DNA of 59,562 nt from Oscillospiraceae bacterium (GCA_017412765.1 JAFPWN010000036.1:1-59562); one strand, 5' to 3'; shown: positions 1 to 8,705, numbered from the stretch's first letter. Program-made: numbers and translations. The notes: generated from the sequence alone by a model not told the origin.

Positions 1-196
1 GTAGCCCGTCAGAGCCTGGTTAACATACGGGCTAACAATTGACAGAGAAGCCGGAAACATAGGAAACACAAGGCTTTCCGGCACTGAAAACCATTGAAGT
101 ACGGCCTCAAGGCAGCCCGTCGCGCTCCCCAGTTCAGCAAGAGATAACCTGTCAAAAGCTTACAAAAGACTCGCTTTTTGCGGGTCTTTTGTTTTT
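1..196 (+). ncRNA. 3' part of an unidentified structured RNA
   Basis: This stretch has no plausible reading frame but is rich in complementary segments. TAGCCCGT (2-9) pairs with ACGGGCTA (27-34). TTGACAG (39-45) pairs with CTGTCAA (149-155) and encloses GCCGGAAA/TTTCCGGC (50-57/75-82) and a small GCCT/AGGC hairpin near 104-115. It ends in an intrinsic terminator. This is what the end of a stable RNA looks like, with its 5' end cut off by the window. I could not match it to RNase P, tmRNA, 6S or SRP RNA; alternatively it is a structured 3' UTR of an upstream gene. Confidence 0.4.
164..196 (+). terminator. Rho-independent terminator
   Basis: AAAAGAC (164-170) pairs with GTCTTTT (184-190), extended inward by a short C/G-rich stem and followed by GTTTTT. 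It separates the upstream RNA from the queT promoter, which begins five bases later. Confidence 0.8.
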
Positions 197-200
197 CATC

Positions 201-229
201 TTGCTTTTTACGCGGCAGTCTGCTATAAT
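201..229 (+). promoter_or_regulatory. Sigma-A promoter of queT
   Basis: TTGCTT (201-206), a 17-bp spacer and a perfect TATAAT (224-229). The predicted start near 236 places the riboswitch-like hairpins at the very 5' end of the transcript. Confidence 0.8.
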
Positions 230-247
230 GCCGAAGTTCGCAAGAAC

Positions 248-289
248 CGACAGTTCATTTGTACCTTCCTGTCGTTAAGCAAAACCGGG
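248..289 (+). ncRNA. Candidate preQ1-I riboswitch
   Basis: CGACAG (248-253) pairs with CTGTCG (269-274) around a pyrimidine-rich loop that contains TACC. The stem is followed by an A-rich tail (TTAAGCAAAACCGGG) whose GG can pair with the loop CC to form an H-type pseudoknot. This is the layout of preQ1-I aptamers, and the tail closely resembles the A-rich tail of known examples as I recall them. It lies between a strong promoter and a terminator upstream of a queuosine-precursor transporter gene. The loop is about three bases longer than usual, so the class is not certain. It is preceded by a GNRA-capped hairpin (GTTC-GCAA-GAAC). Confidence 0.55.
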
Positions 290-353
290 ACTGCAAACAA
301 GGCGGCACTTTGCCCCGACGTATGTGGCTTTGCGTTTTGCAAGGTCATTTTTT
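289..353 (+). terminator. Leader terminator before queT (expression platform)
   Basis: GACTGCAAAC (289-298) is largely complementary to 334-346 (GTTTTGCAAGGTC), which is followed by ATTTTTTT. The ascending arm begins inside the putative pseudoknot strand (GGGAC). Ligand binding could therefore be coupled to transcription termination. Confidence 0.6.
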
Positions 354-370
354 GTTAAGGGGGTGAAGTT

Positions 371-850
371 TTGAACACCAAAAAGCTTGTCCGCGCGGCT
401 CTCGTCGCCGCGATCTACACTGCGCTGAGCTATTTTGCCAACATCTTCGGCATTACCTACGGCCCGATACAGTGCAGATTTTCCGAGGCGCTGACGATCC
501 TGCCCTTTGTATGGCCCGAGACTACCTGGGGACTCTTCATCGGCTGCATTCTGACGAATATCCTTAGCCCGATGGGTATTCCGGATCTCATTTTCGGCTC
601 GCTTGCGACGCTTATCGCCGCGCTTGTGACGTCAAAGTGCAGGAATCGCTGGATCGCCGGCATTCCGCCCGTGGTGTCGAACGGCGTTATCATAGGCGCC
701 GTCATCGCGTGGTACGAGGTCGGTTTCACCGGCGCGTTTTTCGGCGCGTGGCTCTATAACTGCGTTACCGTCGCCGTCGGCGAGGCGATCGCGGTATTCG
801 TTCTCGGCGAGCTGCTCCTCACCGGAGTGCAGAAGCTCAAGAAGGACTGA
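371..850 (+). CDS. queT: Queuosine precursor transporter QueT
   Basis: A 159-residue integral membrane protein of the QueT family (formerly COG4708/DUF988), the substrate-binding S component of an ECF importer for queuosine precursors such as preQ1. The sequence shows the family features: an N-terminal basic stretch, the segment GPIQCRFSEALT after the first helix, and several hydrophobic helices. No energising ECF module is encoded here, so it presumably shares one encoded elsewhere. Translation starts at TTG 371 behind an AAGGGGG Shine-Dalgarno site. Control by the upstream preQ1-like leader fits the known regulation of this family. Confidence 0.9.
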   Translation: MNTKKLVRAALVAAIYTALSYFANIFGITYGPIQCRFSEALTILPFVWPETTWGLFIGCILTNILSPMGIPDLIFGSLATLIAALVTSKCRNRWIAGIPPVVSNGVIIGAVIAWYEVGFTGAFFGAWLYNCVTVAVGEAIAVFVLGELLLTGVQKLKKD

Positions 851-943
851 AAAAGAAATCATCCGCAAAAAGGAAGCGCCTCCTTTGTCAGCAAAAATTG
901 ACAATATATTCTTTTCTGTAAATCTCTGTTTGCGGAGGCGGTT

Positions 944-1465
944 ATGATATTAAAAATATCAGACTACAATAAGATAGACCAAAGGAAGCTGATGGATGTC
1001 TATTCCGAAAGCAATCTTGAAAACACGGATTATTTCTATCCTGATGAAAAGAACAAAGAAGTCGCCGTCAGTAAGGTTGAATCCGGATTTCTGCATTTTT
1101 TGAAGGATGATTTTTACAGATATGCGAAAGCCGCATACTGGGTTTTTGAAGAAGATGGCATATGGATCAGTGCGTTAAGAACTTGTGAAATCCGACCCGG
1201 TCTGTATTACCTTGAAGCACTTGAAACTCGCCCGGATTACAGGCAAAAGGGATATGGGTATCTTCTTCTTTCCGGCGTTTTGGAAAAAATGAAAGCAGAC
1301 GGCCCGTTCCGGCTCTGCGATTGTGTCGGGAAAAAGAATACCGCATCATTGAAGACTCATGAAAAATGCGGCTTCCGGATCGTGTCAGATAAAGGATATG
1401 ATTACCTGCACGAAGAAACGGATGATCACGATTTCGGGTTGGAATACAGATATTTGGGAGAGTAA
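944..1465 (+). CDS. GNAT-family N-acetyltransferase
   Basis: A 173-residue protein with the GNAT acetyl-CoA-binding signature: a beta strand reading YLEALETRPDYRQKGYGYLL, in which RQKGYG is the pyrophosphate-binding loop. A C-terminal CGF motif typical of the fold follows. The acetyl acceptor cannot be predicted. GGAGG at 934-938 supports the ATG at 944. The gene stands alone, bounded by queT and a strong terminator, and is less GC-rich than its neighbours, which hints at separate acquisition. Confidence 0.8.
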   Translation: MILKISDYNKIDQRKLMDVYSESNLENTDYFYPDEKNKEVAVSKVESGFLHFLKDDFYRYAKAAYWVFEEDGIWISALRTCEIRPGLYYLEALETRPDYRQKGYGYLLLSGVLEKMKADGPFRLCDCVGKKNTASLKTHEKCGFRIVSDKGYDYLHEETDDHDFGLEYRYLGE

Positions 1466-1549
1466 CAAACACCCTGCTCGCGGAGATCGGATTCTATCGT
1501 CCACAGATATAACAAGCATCGGATTTTGCCCACAAAATCCAAGAGACAA

Positions 1550-1580
1550 AATCGGCGTGACCGCAATGGTCACGCCGATT
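1550..1580 (+). terminator. Terminator after the acetyltransferase gene
   Basis: A 13-bp perfect stem (1550-1562 with 1568-1580) carries only a modest T-rich tail (TTTCATATCCTTT). Confidence 0.6.
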
Positions 1581-1668
1581 TCATATCCTTTCCTTTTGCG
1601 CCGGTAATTGCCGCCTCAAAGCAGCTTCCTTGCGGCAGCGCCGCCGAGCGGGTGCTTTTTTCATTTCC

Positions 1669-1697
1669 TTGACTTTTTGTGCCGCAGAGGATATTAT
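1669..1697 (+). promoter_or_regulatory. Sigma-A promoter of the permease-kinase gene
   Basis: TTGACT (1669-1674), 17-bp spacer, TATTAT (1692-1697). The predicted transcription start near 1704 rules out the longer upstream open frame and favours translation from ATG 1737. Confidence 0.75.
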
Positions 1698-1736
1698 ATA
1701 GAATTAGGTATCATGTCCTTGAAAGGATCTGAGCAA

Positions 1737-4700
1737 ATGGATAAAAAGACAGATAAGCCGCAGCTTAGAAGACATTTATCGCCTCTCGGCGCGTGGGCGC
1801 TCGCATTCGGCTGCGCCGTCGGCTGGGGCGCTTTTGTTATGCCCGGAACTACGTTTCTGCCTATTGCCGGCCCCGCCGGAACCGTGATCGGCATCGCGCT
1901 CGGCGCGGCGGTTATGGCGATAATCGCGGTGAACTACTCATATATGCTGAACGCCTATCCCGACGCGGGCGGCGCATTCAGCTACGCGAAGCGCACCTTC
2001 GGCTATGACCACGGCTTTCTCTCGGCGTGGTTTCTGATCCTGACGTATATCGCGATAATCTGGGCAAACGCCTCCGCGCTGCCGCTCATCGCGCGAAATC
2101 TCCTCGGAAGCACTTTTCAGTTCGGCTTCAACTACACTATCGCGGGATTTCACGTCTGGTTCGGTGAACTGCTTCTCGCAGTCGCCGCGCTTGCGGTCGC
2201 CGCGATCATCTGCCTGAATAATAAGATATCAAAGATAGTCCAGATTATCGCGGCGCTCGTCATGTGCGCGGGGATCGGCGCGGCGTATTTTGCCTGCCGC
2301 ACCGCCGGAGCCTCTCCGGAGCCGGCTTTTTCGCCGTTGGGTCAGCCGGTGCGCGAGATCCTCAACATAATCTGCCTCGCGCCGTGGGCTTTCGTAGGCT
2401 TTGAGAGCATATCCCACTCCGCGGCGGAGTTCAAATTCGACAAGAAAAAGAGCCTCGGCATAATGCTCATCTCCCTGCTGACTGCCGGCACAGCCTACGC
2501 CATGCTTGCGGTGACAGGCACGATGGTGCTTCCGGAGGGCGTCGGCTCCTGGACGGAGTACGTCGCAAGGCTCGGAGAATTTTCGGGACTTGAATCGATC
2601 CCGACGTTCTTTGCCTCCGTGAGCCGGCTCGGCGATATGGGAAAGCTCATTATGGGGGTGACGGCTCTCGGAGCTATTCTGACGGGACTCGTCGGCAACC
2701 TCATCGCCGCAAGCCGCCTCCTGTACGCCATGGCGGAGGATAAGCTCCTGCCCGACTGGTTCGGAAGCCTCACTGACTCCGGAACGCCGAAAAACGCGAT
2801 ACTCTTTATCCTTGCGCTGTCGCTTCCGTTTCCGTTCCTCGGGCGCACGGCTATCAGCTGGATTGTGGACGTCACCACCGTCGGCGCGGCGATCGCATAC
2901 GCCTACGTTTCAGGCTGCGCTCTGAAGCTGTCGCGCGAGAAGAAAAATACACCGATTATGGTGTTCGCGGGCGCGGGACTTGCCGCGAGCGGTGTTTTCG
3001 CCCTGTATTTCCTCGTTCCGAATATGCTCTCGGTAACTACGCTCTCGACTGAGAGCTATCTCATACTCGCCGCGTGGAGCATCCTCGGCTTTCTGTTTTA
3101 CCGTATGGTGTTCAAGAACGACACAGAGCATCGCCTCGGACGCTCGACGGTAGTGTGGATCGCGCTCCTCGCGCTCATCATCTTCACCTCGCTCGTCTGG
3201 GCGCGGCAGAGCACCGAAAAGGCAGTGGTGGACGCGGTGAGCCCGATCCAGGAGCACTACGCGAGCCGCGTTGACGAGACGATTGCGGAGGAGGCGGAGA
3301 GCAAGCAGAAAATAAACGAGGTGCTCGACACCGTCGAAAGCTCGCTGACGGCGAATATTCTCGTCTACACAGGGCTGATCGTGGCCGCTATCGCCATAAT
3401 CTTCAACGTCTATTCGATCCTTCAGAGGCGCGAGAAGCAGATAATGGTCGAAAAGGCGCTTGCGGAGGAGTCAAGCCGCGCAAAGACGAGCTTCCTCAGC
3501 AATATGAGCCACGAGATAAGAACGCCGATGAACGCGATCATCGGACTTGACAACATCGCCCTGAAGGATCCGGCGCTCCCGCCGCAGACGCGCGAGCAGC
3601 TCGAGAAGATCGGCGCGAGCGCGAGGCACCTCCTGGGACTAATCAACGATATCCTCGATATGAGCCGCATCGAATCGGGCAGAATGGTGCTGAAAAGCGA
3701 GGAATTTGCCTTCAAAGACCTCGTTGAGGCGGTAAATATCATCATAAACGGACAATGCGCCGACAAGGGTCTCAGCTATGAGTTCATTCCCTCCGGCGAC
3801 ATCGACGAGTACTTCATCGGCGACGATATGAAGCTCAAGCAGGTGCTCATCAACATCCTCGGCAACTCCGTAAAGTTCACGCCGGCGCCCGGCAAGGTCA
3901 CGCTGACGGTCGAGGAAACGGCGCGGTTTGAGGGTCACTGCACCCTGCGCTTTACGATGAAGGATACCGGCATCGGCATGGATAAGGAGTACATTCCGAA
4001 GCTCTTTGAGGCTTTCTCGCAGGAGGACGCGACTACGACCAACCGCTACGGCGGCAGCGGCCTCGGAATGGCGATAACGAAAAACCTCGTTGATATGATG
4101 AACGGCGATATAAAGGTCGAGAGCGAGAAGGGCGTAGGCTCCACGTTTTTCGTGACCGTGACGCTCAGAGCCAGCGGCAGAGCCTCGCGCGAGAGCGAGA
4201 AGAACCGCAATCTCAGCCGCCTTCGCGTCCTCGTCGTTGACGACGACCCGGTCGCCTGCGAGCACGCGCAGATGGTGCTCAGCGAGATGGGCATCGAGGC
4301 GGAGACCTGCCAGCGCAGCACCGAGGCGTACAGCCTTATTCGCCAGCGCTGGACTGACTGCAAGCCCTTCCACATAGTTATGACCGACTACCGTATGCCC
4401 GTGATGGACGGCGGCGCGCTCACGGAGGAGATCCGCCGCTTCGACAACGGCAGAACGGCGATAATCGTCCTCACCGGCTACGATATAGACGAGATCGGTG
4501 AAAAGGCGAAGAAAGCCGGCGCGGACAGCGTTCTTCCGAAGCCGCTCTTCTCGGATTCCCTCCAGAGGGAGATCCAGGCCGTCATGCGCACGCGGGGAGA
4601 GGCGTTCGAGGAAGAGGAGACGCCGGATGTGAATATACTCGAGGGAAAGCGCGTGCTTATGGTGGAGGATATCGAGATAAACGCCGAGATCCTCGCGGAT

Positions 4701-5024
4701 CTGCTCGAAATGCGCGGAGTTTCCTCCGAGCACGCGGAGAACGGCGCCGTCGCGGTCGATATGTTCGCCGCCGCCGAGCCGGGCTACTATGACGCGGTGC
4801 TTATGGACGTGCGTATGCCCGTAAAGGACGGACTTGAGGCGACCCGGTGCATCCGCGCGCTCGACAAGGCGGACGCAAAGACCGTTCCGATTATAGCCAT
4901 GACCGCCGACGCCTTTGACGAGGACGTTCAGCGCTCGCTCCAGGCGGGCATGAACGCGCATCTGTCGAAGCCGGTCGATCCCGAGCGGCTGTACGATACG
5001 CTCGCAAAGTTTATAAAGGGATAG
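1737..5024 (+). CDS. Amino acid permease fused to hybrid histidine kinase with two receiver domains
   Basis: A 1095-residue protein. Residues 1 to about 480 form an APC-superfamily amino acid permease with about 12 membrane helices, beginning with a conserved GCAVGWGAF segment. A further extracytoplasmic loop, membrane helix and short coiled segment lead into a HisKA domain (NMSHEIRTPMNAIIG, His592). An HATPase domain follows (N box ILGNSVKFTP, G boxes DTGIGM and GGSGLGMAI), then two receivers with phospho-acceptors Asp884 and Asp1024. The architecture predicts a sensor whose transport module detects a solute, comparable in principle to CbrA. No DNA-binding output domain is attached or adjacent. 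GAAAGGA before ATG 1737 and the promoter decide the start. Confidence 0.9.
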   Translation: MDKKTDKPQLRRHLSPLGAWALAFGCAVGWGAFVMPGTTFLPIAGPAGTVIGIALGAAVMAIIAVNYSYMLNAYPDAGGAFSYAKRTFGYDHGFLSAWFLILTYIAIIWANASALPLIARNLLGSTFQFGFNYTIAGFHVWFGELLLAVAALAVAAIICLNNKISKIVQIIAALVMCAGIGAAYFACRTAGASPEPAFSPLGQPVREILNIICLAPWAFVGFESISHSAAEFKFDKKKSLGIMLISLLTAGTAYAMLAVTGTMVLPEGVGSWTEYVARLGEFSGLESIPTFFASVSRLGDMGKLIMGVTALGAILTGLVGNLIAASRLLYAMAEDKLLPDWFGSLTDSGTPKNAILFILALSLPFPFLGRTAISWIVDVTTVGAAIAYAYVSGCALKLSREKKNTPIMVFAGAGLAASGVFALYFLVPNMLSVTTLSTESYLILAAWSILGFLFYRMVFKNDTEHRLGRSTVVWIALLALIIFTSLVWARQSTEKAVVDAVSPIQEHYASRVDETIAEEAESKQKINEVLDTVESSLTANILVYTGLIVAAIAIIFNVYSILQRREKQIMVEKALAEESSRAKTSFLSNMSHEIRTPMNAIIGLDNIALKDPALPPQTREQLEKIGASARHLLGLINDILDMSRIESGRMVLKSEEFAFKDLVEAVNIIINGQCADKGLSYEFIPSGDIDEYFIGDDMKLKQVLINILGNSVKFTPAPGKVTLTVEETARFEGHCTLRFTMKDTGIGMDKEYIPKLFEAFSQEDATTTNRYGGSGLGMAITKNLVDMMNGDIKVESEKGVGSTFFVTVTLRASGRASRESEKNRNLSRLRVLVVDDDPVACEHAQMVLSEMGIEAETCQRSTEAYSLIRQRWTDCKPFHIVMTDYRMPVMDGGALTEEIRRFDNGRTAIIVLTGYDIDEIGEKAKKAGADSVLPKPLFSDSLQREIQAVMRTRGEAFEEEETPDVNILEGKRVLMVEDIEINAEILADLLEMRGVSSEHAENGAVAVDMFAAAEPGYYDAVLMDVRMPVKDGLEATRCIRALDKADAKTVPIIAMTADAFDEDVQRSLQAGMNAHLSKPVDPERLYDTLAKFIKG

Positions 5025-5030
5025 TATAAG

Positions 5031-5065
5031 GGGCTGTGATGTTTTTCTCACAGCCCGCGCTTTTT
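5031..5065 (+). terminator. Terminator after the permease-kinase gene
   Basis: GGGCTGTGA (5031-5039) pairs perfectly with TCACAGCCC (5048-5056) and is followed by GCGCTTTTTG. Confidence 0.75.
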
Positions 5066-5080
5066 GTCGGGCGATTGTCA

Positions 5081-5109
5081 TTGACAGTCAAGCGAAAAAG
5101 CGATAAAAT
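5081..5109 (+). promoter_or_regulatory. Sigma-A promoter of the pgsA operon
   Basis: Consensus TTGACA (5081-5086), 17-bp spacer, TAAAAT (5104-5109), starting transcription near 5116 ahead of pgsA. Confidence 0.8.
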
Positions 5110-5143
5110 AAAAGGTGGAATAATATTCATCGGAGAGCCGAAA

Positions 5144-5731
5144 ATGGAAGATAAAAAACTGACAGAGAGAGCGTGGGAAATATTCAGGCGCGACTGGAAA
5201 AGCATCCCGAATTTTCTGAGCTACCTGCGATTTATACTGATACCGGTATTCGTCTGGCTCTACGTTGGCAGGAGAGCGTATATGTGGGCGGCTGTCGTAG
5301 TCGTTGCGAGCTTTATCACCGACGTTCTGGACGGCTGGGTCGCGCGCACCTTTCACATGACGACCGAGATGGGGCAGATACTCGACCCCGTTGCCGACAA
5401 GGCGACGCAGATAACGATGTTCCTGTGCCTTATATCGCGCTATAAGCTCGCCATTCCGCTCGTCGCCATAATGGTGGCGAAGGAGATCACCGTCGGCGCG
5501 ATCGGCGTCAAGCTCTTCCGCGACACCGGAAAGGTTGAAAAAGCCAAGTGGTTCGGCAAGGCCGCAACCTTCGTGATCGTCGCCGTCGCCTTTACGCTCG
5601 TCTTGTGGTTTGAGATCCCCGCGCCCGTCGCTGATGTTCTTCTGTGGCTTGCCATCGGCTTTGCGTCGTTCGGCTTTGCCATGTACGTTATCTCCCTCCT
5701 GAAAGAGATTAAAGAAGCAAAGAAGGGCTGA
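5144..5731 (+). CDS. pgsA: CDP-diacylglycerol-glycerol-3-phosphate 3-phosphatidyltransferase
   Basis: A 195-residue membrane enzyme of the CDP-alcohol phosphatidyltransferase family, which makes phosphatidylglycerol-phosphate. The family signature D-x2-DG-x2-AR-x8-G-x3-D-x3-D is present, beginning DVLDGWVAR and ending LDPVADK. It is followed by hydrophobic helices. A GGAGA site before ATG 5144 and the promoter position exclude the longer upstream frame. It is the first gene of an apparent three-gene membrane operon with the acyltransferase and the AI-2E-type transporter. Confidence 0.9.
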   Translation: MEDKKLTERAWEIFRRDWKSIPNFLSYLRFILIPVFVWLYVGRRAYMWAAVVVVASFITDVLDGWVARTFHMTTEMGQILDPVADKATQITMFLCLISRYKLAIPLVAIMVAKEITVGAIGVKLFRDTGKVEKAKWFGKAATFVIVAVAFTLVLWFEIPAPVADVLLWLAIGFASFGFAMYVISLLKEIKEAKKG

Positions 5732-5734
5732 AAA

Positions 5735-6547
5735 ATGGAGGTTTACTATCTCACTCTGATCCTCGGCGCGGTATTCGGCGGGCTCGACATAGGATTGAAC
5801 TGGTTTACCGTATGGAGCCTTGTGCGCTTTCCGTTCTGGGTGCTCGGCACCATGCTTGCCGGCTTTATCATATACTGGATCGTAATGGGCGCGTTCTGCC
5901 TGCCGATAGACATGAAAAAGGAGTACGATAAGCCGAATCCCTTTTACCTCGATCTCATCCGCTACACCTTCGGCTACGGACTTACGATCTTCGGCTTCCG
6001 CGTGAAGCTCGTCGGGGAAGAAAAGATCCCCGCGAATACGCGCTTTCTCGTGACCGCGAATCACACGACCGCGTTTGACCCGCTTATAGTCTGCCACGCG
6101 CTCAGAAAGTTCGACATCGTTTTCATAACGAAGCCGGAAAACTACAAGATCCCCATAATCCGCCGCTATATGCACGCCTGCCGTCACCTTCCCATCGACC
6201 GAGACGATCCGCGCAAGGCGATCAAAACCATAAACGAGGCGGCGGAGATGATAGCCTCCGACGTTGTGAGCGTCGGCATCTTCCCCGAGGGCACGCGCTC
6301 GCGCGACGGAAAGACCGGGGAGTTCAAGCCCGGCAGCTACAAGATCGCGCAGAAGGCTAAAAGCCCCGTAGTTCTGCTCGCCATCAAGGGCGGCAAAAAC
6401 TTCAAAAAGAACTTCCCGTTCAGGCTCACGCCCATCGAGGTCATTGTCGAGCGCGTTCTCACGCCGGAGGAGGTCGGCTCCATGAAAACCGTGGAGATCG
6501 CCGCGCTCAGCGAGAGCCTCGTTAAAGCGGAGCTTGGAGAGGTTTAA
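5735..6547 (+). CDS. plsC: 1-acyl-sn-glycerol-3-phosphate acyltransferase family protein
   Basis: A 270-residue protein of the PlsC/LPLAT family, expected to acylate lysophosphatidic acid to phosphatidic acid. The catalytic NHTTAFDP box (H-x4-D) and the substrate-binding FPEGTRSRDG box are clear. Two N-terminal hydrophobic segments anchor it to the membrane. It starts four bases after the pgsA stop, with a Shine-Dalgarno site inside the end of pgsA, so the two are translationally linked. The pairing makes sense as both act in phospholipid synthesis. Distinguishing PlsC from a related lysolipid acyltransferase is not possible from sequence alone. Confidence 0.88.
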   Translation: MEVYYLTLILGAVFGGLDIGLNWFTVWSLVRFPFWVLGTMLAGFIIYWIVMGAFCLPIDMKKEYDKPNPFYLDLIRYTFGYGLTIFGFRVKLVGEEKIPANTRFLVTANHTTAFDPLIVCHALRKFDIVFITKPENYKIPIIRRYMHACRHLPIDRDDPRKAIKTINEAAEMIASDVVSVGIFPEGTRSRDGKTGEFKPGSYKIAQKAKSPVVLLAIKGGKNFKKNFPFRLTPIEVIVERVLTPEEVGSMKTVEIAALSESLVKAELGEV

Positions 6548-6570
6548 TTCCAGCGAAAAGGAGCGTAAAG

Positions 6571-7731
6571 ATGCAGCTTGACCGCGAAAATATGAAAAAA
6601 ATAATCGTCATCGGCTGCTCGGTGGTGCTTTTCTGGGCAGTGCTGACGCATCTCGGCGTAGTCTGGTCGAGCATTCTGTGGCTTATCGACGTATTTATGC
6701 CGGTCATAATCGGCGTCGCCGTGGCGTTTTTGATGACGCCGCTCGCGCAGATATTTGAGGAGCTGTTTCTGAGACCGGCGAAAAAGAGCAAAAAACCGCT
6801 CTTTTCGGGGAAGGTGGCGCGCACGCTCAGCGTTCTTGTGGCGACTCTGCTCGTCCTCGCGTTCATCGCGCTCTTTATCCTCATTATTTTCCCTGAGCTG
6901 CAGGAGGCGTTCAGCCTGCTGCGAGACAGCCTTCCGACGACTATCGAAAACGGCGTCGTGTGGCTCGACAATACAGCCGCCTCGTTCGGCGTGGAGCTTG
7001 AGTTCTCTGATTTCAACGGCATCGACTGGTCGAAGGTCATAACCCAGCTGCGCGATATTCTGTTCCCTTCTGAGGGCGACGGAAAGGGACTGATCGGCTC
7101 GGTAGTCGGGATTGCCTCGAGCGTGGTTTCGGCGCTTGTGAACCTCGGACTCGGATTTATAATCGGTATCTATATCATAACCGCGCGCGAGGGCGTTGAG
7201 CGGTTTTTCAGCCGCTTTGTAAGGGCGTTTGCCGGCGCTGAGGCCGCCGAAAAGCTCTTCGGCTTCTTCGACCTGTGCATGACCTCGTTCCGCGACTTCA
7301 TAACCGGTCAGCTGCTGGAGGCGATCGCCATGAGCGCGATGTGCTCCGTCGGCCTTTCGATCTTCCGCTTCCCCTACGCTATCGCGGCGGGCTTTACGAT
7401 GGGTCTTACGGCGCTTATCCCGGTGTTCGGCGCGTGGATCGGCGGTATCGTAGGCTTCCTGCTCGCGCTGACGGAGAGCCCCGTCAAGGCGCTGCTGTTC
7501 ATAGTGTTTATCGTCTGCCTCCAGGCATTCGACAATACCTTCATCTATCCGAGGATCGTCGGCAACTCCATGAAGCTGCACGGTTTGCTCGTTTTTGTTG
7601 CGGTAACGGTCGGCGGCTCGCTCGCGGGAGTTCCGGGAATGGTGCTCGGCGTTCCGGCGGTCAGCGTTATCTACACGCTGCTGAACAGGAGCATTGATAA
7701 GCGGCTCAAGGCAAAGCACATAAAAGGGTAA
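6571..7731 (+). CDS. AI-2E family transporter (PerM/UPF0118)
   Basis: A 386-residue membrane protein with an N-terminal helix pair, a central extracytoplasmic region (about residues 100-180), and a C-terminal block of helices containing the family segments IPVFGAWIGGI and VGNSMKLHGLL. Family members have been linked to autoinducer-2 or ion export, but substrates differ and none can be assigned here. A clear AAAGGAG precedes ATG 6571. It lies 23 bases after the acyltransferase gene and is probably the last gene of the pgsA operon. Confidence 0.85.
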   Translation: MQLDRENMKKIIVIGCSVVLFWAVLTHLGVVWSSILWLIDVFMPVIIGVAVAFLMTPLAQIFEELFLRPAKKSKKPLFSGKVARTLSVLVATLLVLAFIALFILIIFPELQEAFSLLRDSLPTTIENGVVWLDNTAASFGVELEFSDFNGIDWSKVITQLRDILFPSEGDGKGLIGSVVGIASSVVSALVNLGLGFIIGIYIITAREGVERFFSRFVRAFAGAEAAEKLFGFFDLCMTSFRDFITGQLLEAIAMSAMCSVGLSIFRFPYAIAAGFTMGLTALIPVFGAWIGGIVGFLLALTESPVKALLFIVFIVCLQAFDNTFIYPRIVGNSMKLHGLLVFVAVTVGGSLAGVPGMVLGVPAVSVIYTLLNRSIDKRLKAKHIKG

Positions 7732-7737
7732 AAATTA

Positions 7738-7771
7738 TCCCACGGAGCTCATATCTCCGTGGGATTTTTTT
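7738..7771 (+). terminator. Terminator between convergent genes
   Basis: TCCCACGGAG (7738-7747) pairs with CTCCGTGGGA (7755-7764), followed by a long T run. On the other strand it lies immediately after the GGDEF gene stop, so it may serve both genes. Confidence 0.85.
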
Positions 7772-8672
7772 ACGTTGCCATTCTCAGAAACGGTTTTGAG
7801 CGGAAGCGGCGCTTTCCGGCGGCCTTTGCGGCGTAAAGCTCGAGATCCGCCTCGTGGATCATATTGCGCAGATCCGAGGGAGTCTGACAGTGACCGTAAA
7901 CGAAGCCGCCGGAGATCGGTACCGGGAAATCCTTCCCGTCTAGCTTGACGTCCGACATCAGCTTCTTCAGCTTTTCGATCCGCGCTCTGAACTCGTCAAG
8001 AGACAGGGTGGAGATCACGAGAAATTCATCGCCGCCGTAGCGGTAGCAGCTTTCCGCGCCGAATACCTTTGTGAGATTTGTGCCGATCTCCATAAGGACG
8101 TAATCTCCGACGTCGTGGCTGTAATCGTCGTTAAAGTGCTTGAAATCATCGGCGTCCATCATCATAACGTTGAGGTCGCGCCCGGAGTAGCTGGCGTAAT
8201 CGCGCCTGAGCGCGTAGCGGTTGCGCAGCCCCGTGAGCTGATCCGCCATCGAAGCCTCGGCGAGAATTTTGTTGTCGTCGGTAAGCATTTCGTTGAGCTC
8301 GCGAAGCTTGGCAACCGTTGCGTCGTGAGCGTTCTTGAGCCTGCCGACGAATATGAGCACCAGCACCTCGCCGATGAACACTACCGCAAGCTTCTGGAGG
8401 TTTAAGGGAGTGTACTGCACCATCGTGTTGTCAGTAGAAAAGAAGAACATCGAGTAGAGAAACATGACGGCGGCGGAGCTGACACCTTCGTGCCAGCCGA
8501 AAAGCGCCGTTGTCACAACAAGACACGATATAAGTATCATGTTCGGGTTCGGAATCTTAAAAAAATATACGACCGCGCAGAGGAGAAGCATCATACCTAT
8601 ACTGATTAGCTGCTTCTGCCAGAATTTCCATGCGCGGTACGAGCTTGAATCGAATAAATCTACGTCTTTCAC
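7770..8672 (-). CDS. Membrane-anchored diguanylate cyclase (GGDEF)
   Basis: A 300-residue protein with about five N-terminal membrane helices, a short coiled linker and a GGDEF domain containing the intact signature YGGDEFL and the substrate segment DADDFKHFND. It should synthesise cyclic di-GMP; there is no obvious RxxD inhibitory site just before GGDEF. An open frame extends 26 codons further upstream, but GGAGG eight bases before the GTG at 8672 and a promoter ending at 8706 fix the start. The gene is monocistronic. Confidence 0.85.
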   Translation of the reverse strand: MKDVDLFDSSSYRAWKFWQKQLISIGMMLLLCAVVYFFKIPNPNMILISCLVVTTALFGWHEGVSSAAVMFLYSMFFFSTDNTMVQYTPLNLQKLAVVFIGEVLVLIFVGRLKNAHDATVAKLRELNEMLTDDNKILAEASMADQLTGLRNRYALRRDYASYSGRDLNVMMMDADDFKHFNDDYSHDVGDYVLMEIGTNLTKVFGAESCYRYGGDEFLVISTLSLDEFRARIEKLKKLMSDVKLDGKDFPVPISGGFVYGHCQTPSDLRNMIHEADLELYAAKAAGKRRFRSKPFLRMAT

Positions 8673-8705
8673 TGAAGAAGCCTCCAGACATATTATGTAC
8701 TGTTC

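Noticed and set aside
3639-5081. A 480-codon minus-strand frame opposite the histidine kinase
   Set aside because: It lies wholly opposite HATPase and receiver motifs, lacks a Shine-Dalgarno site and shows no protein-like pattern.
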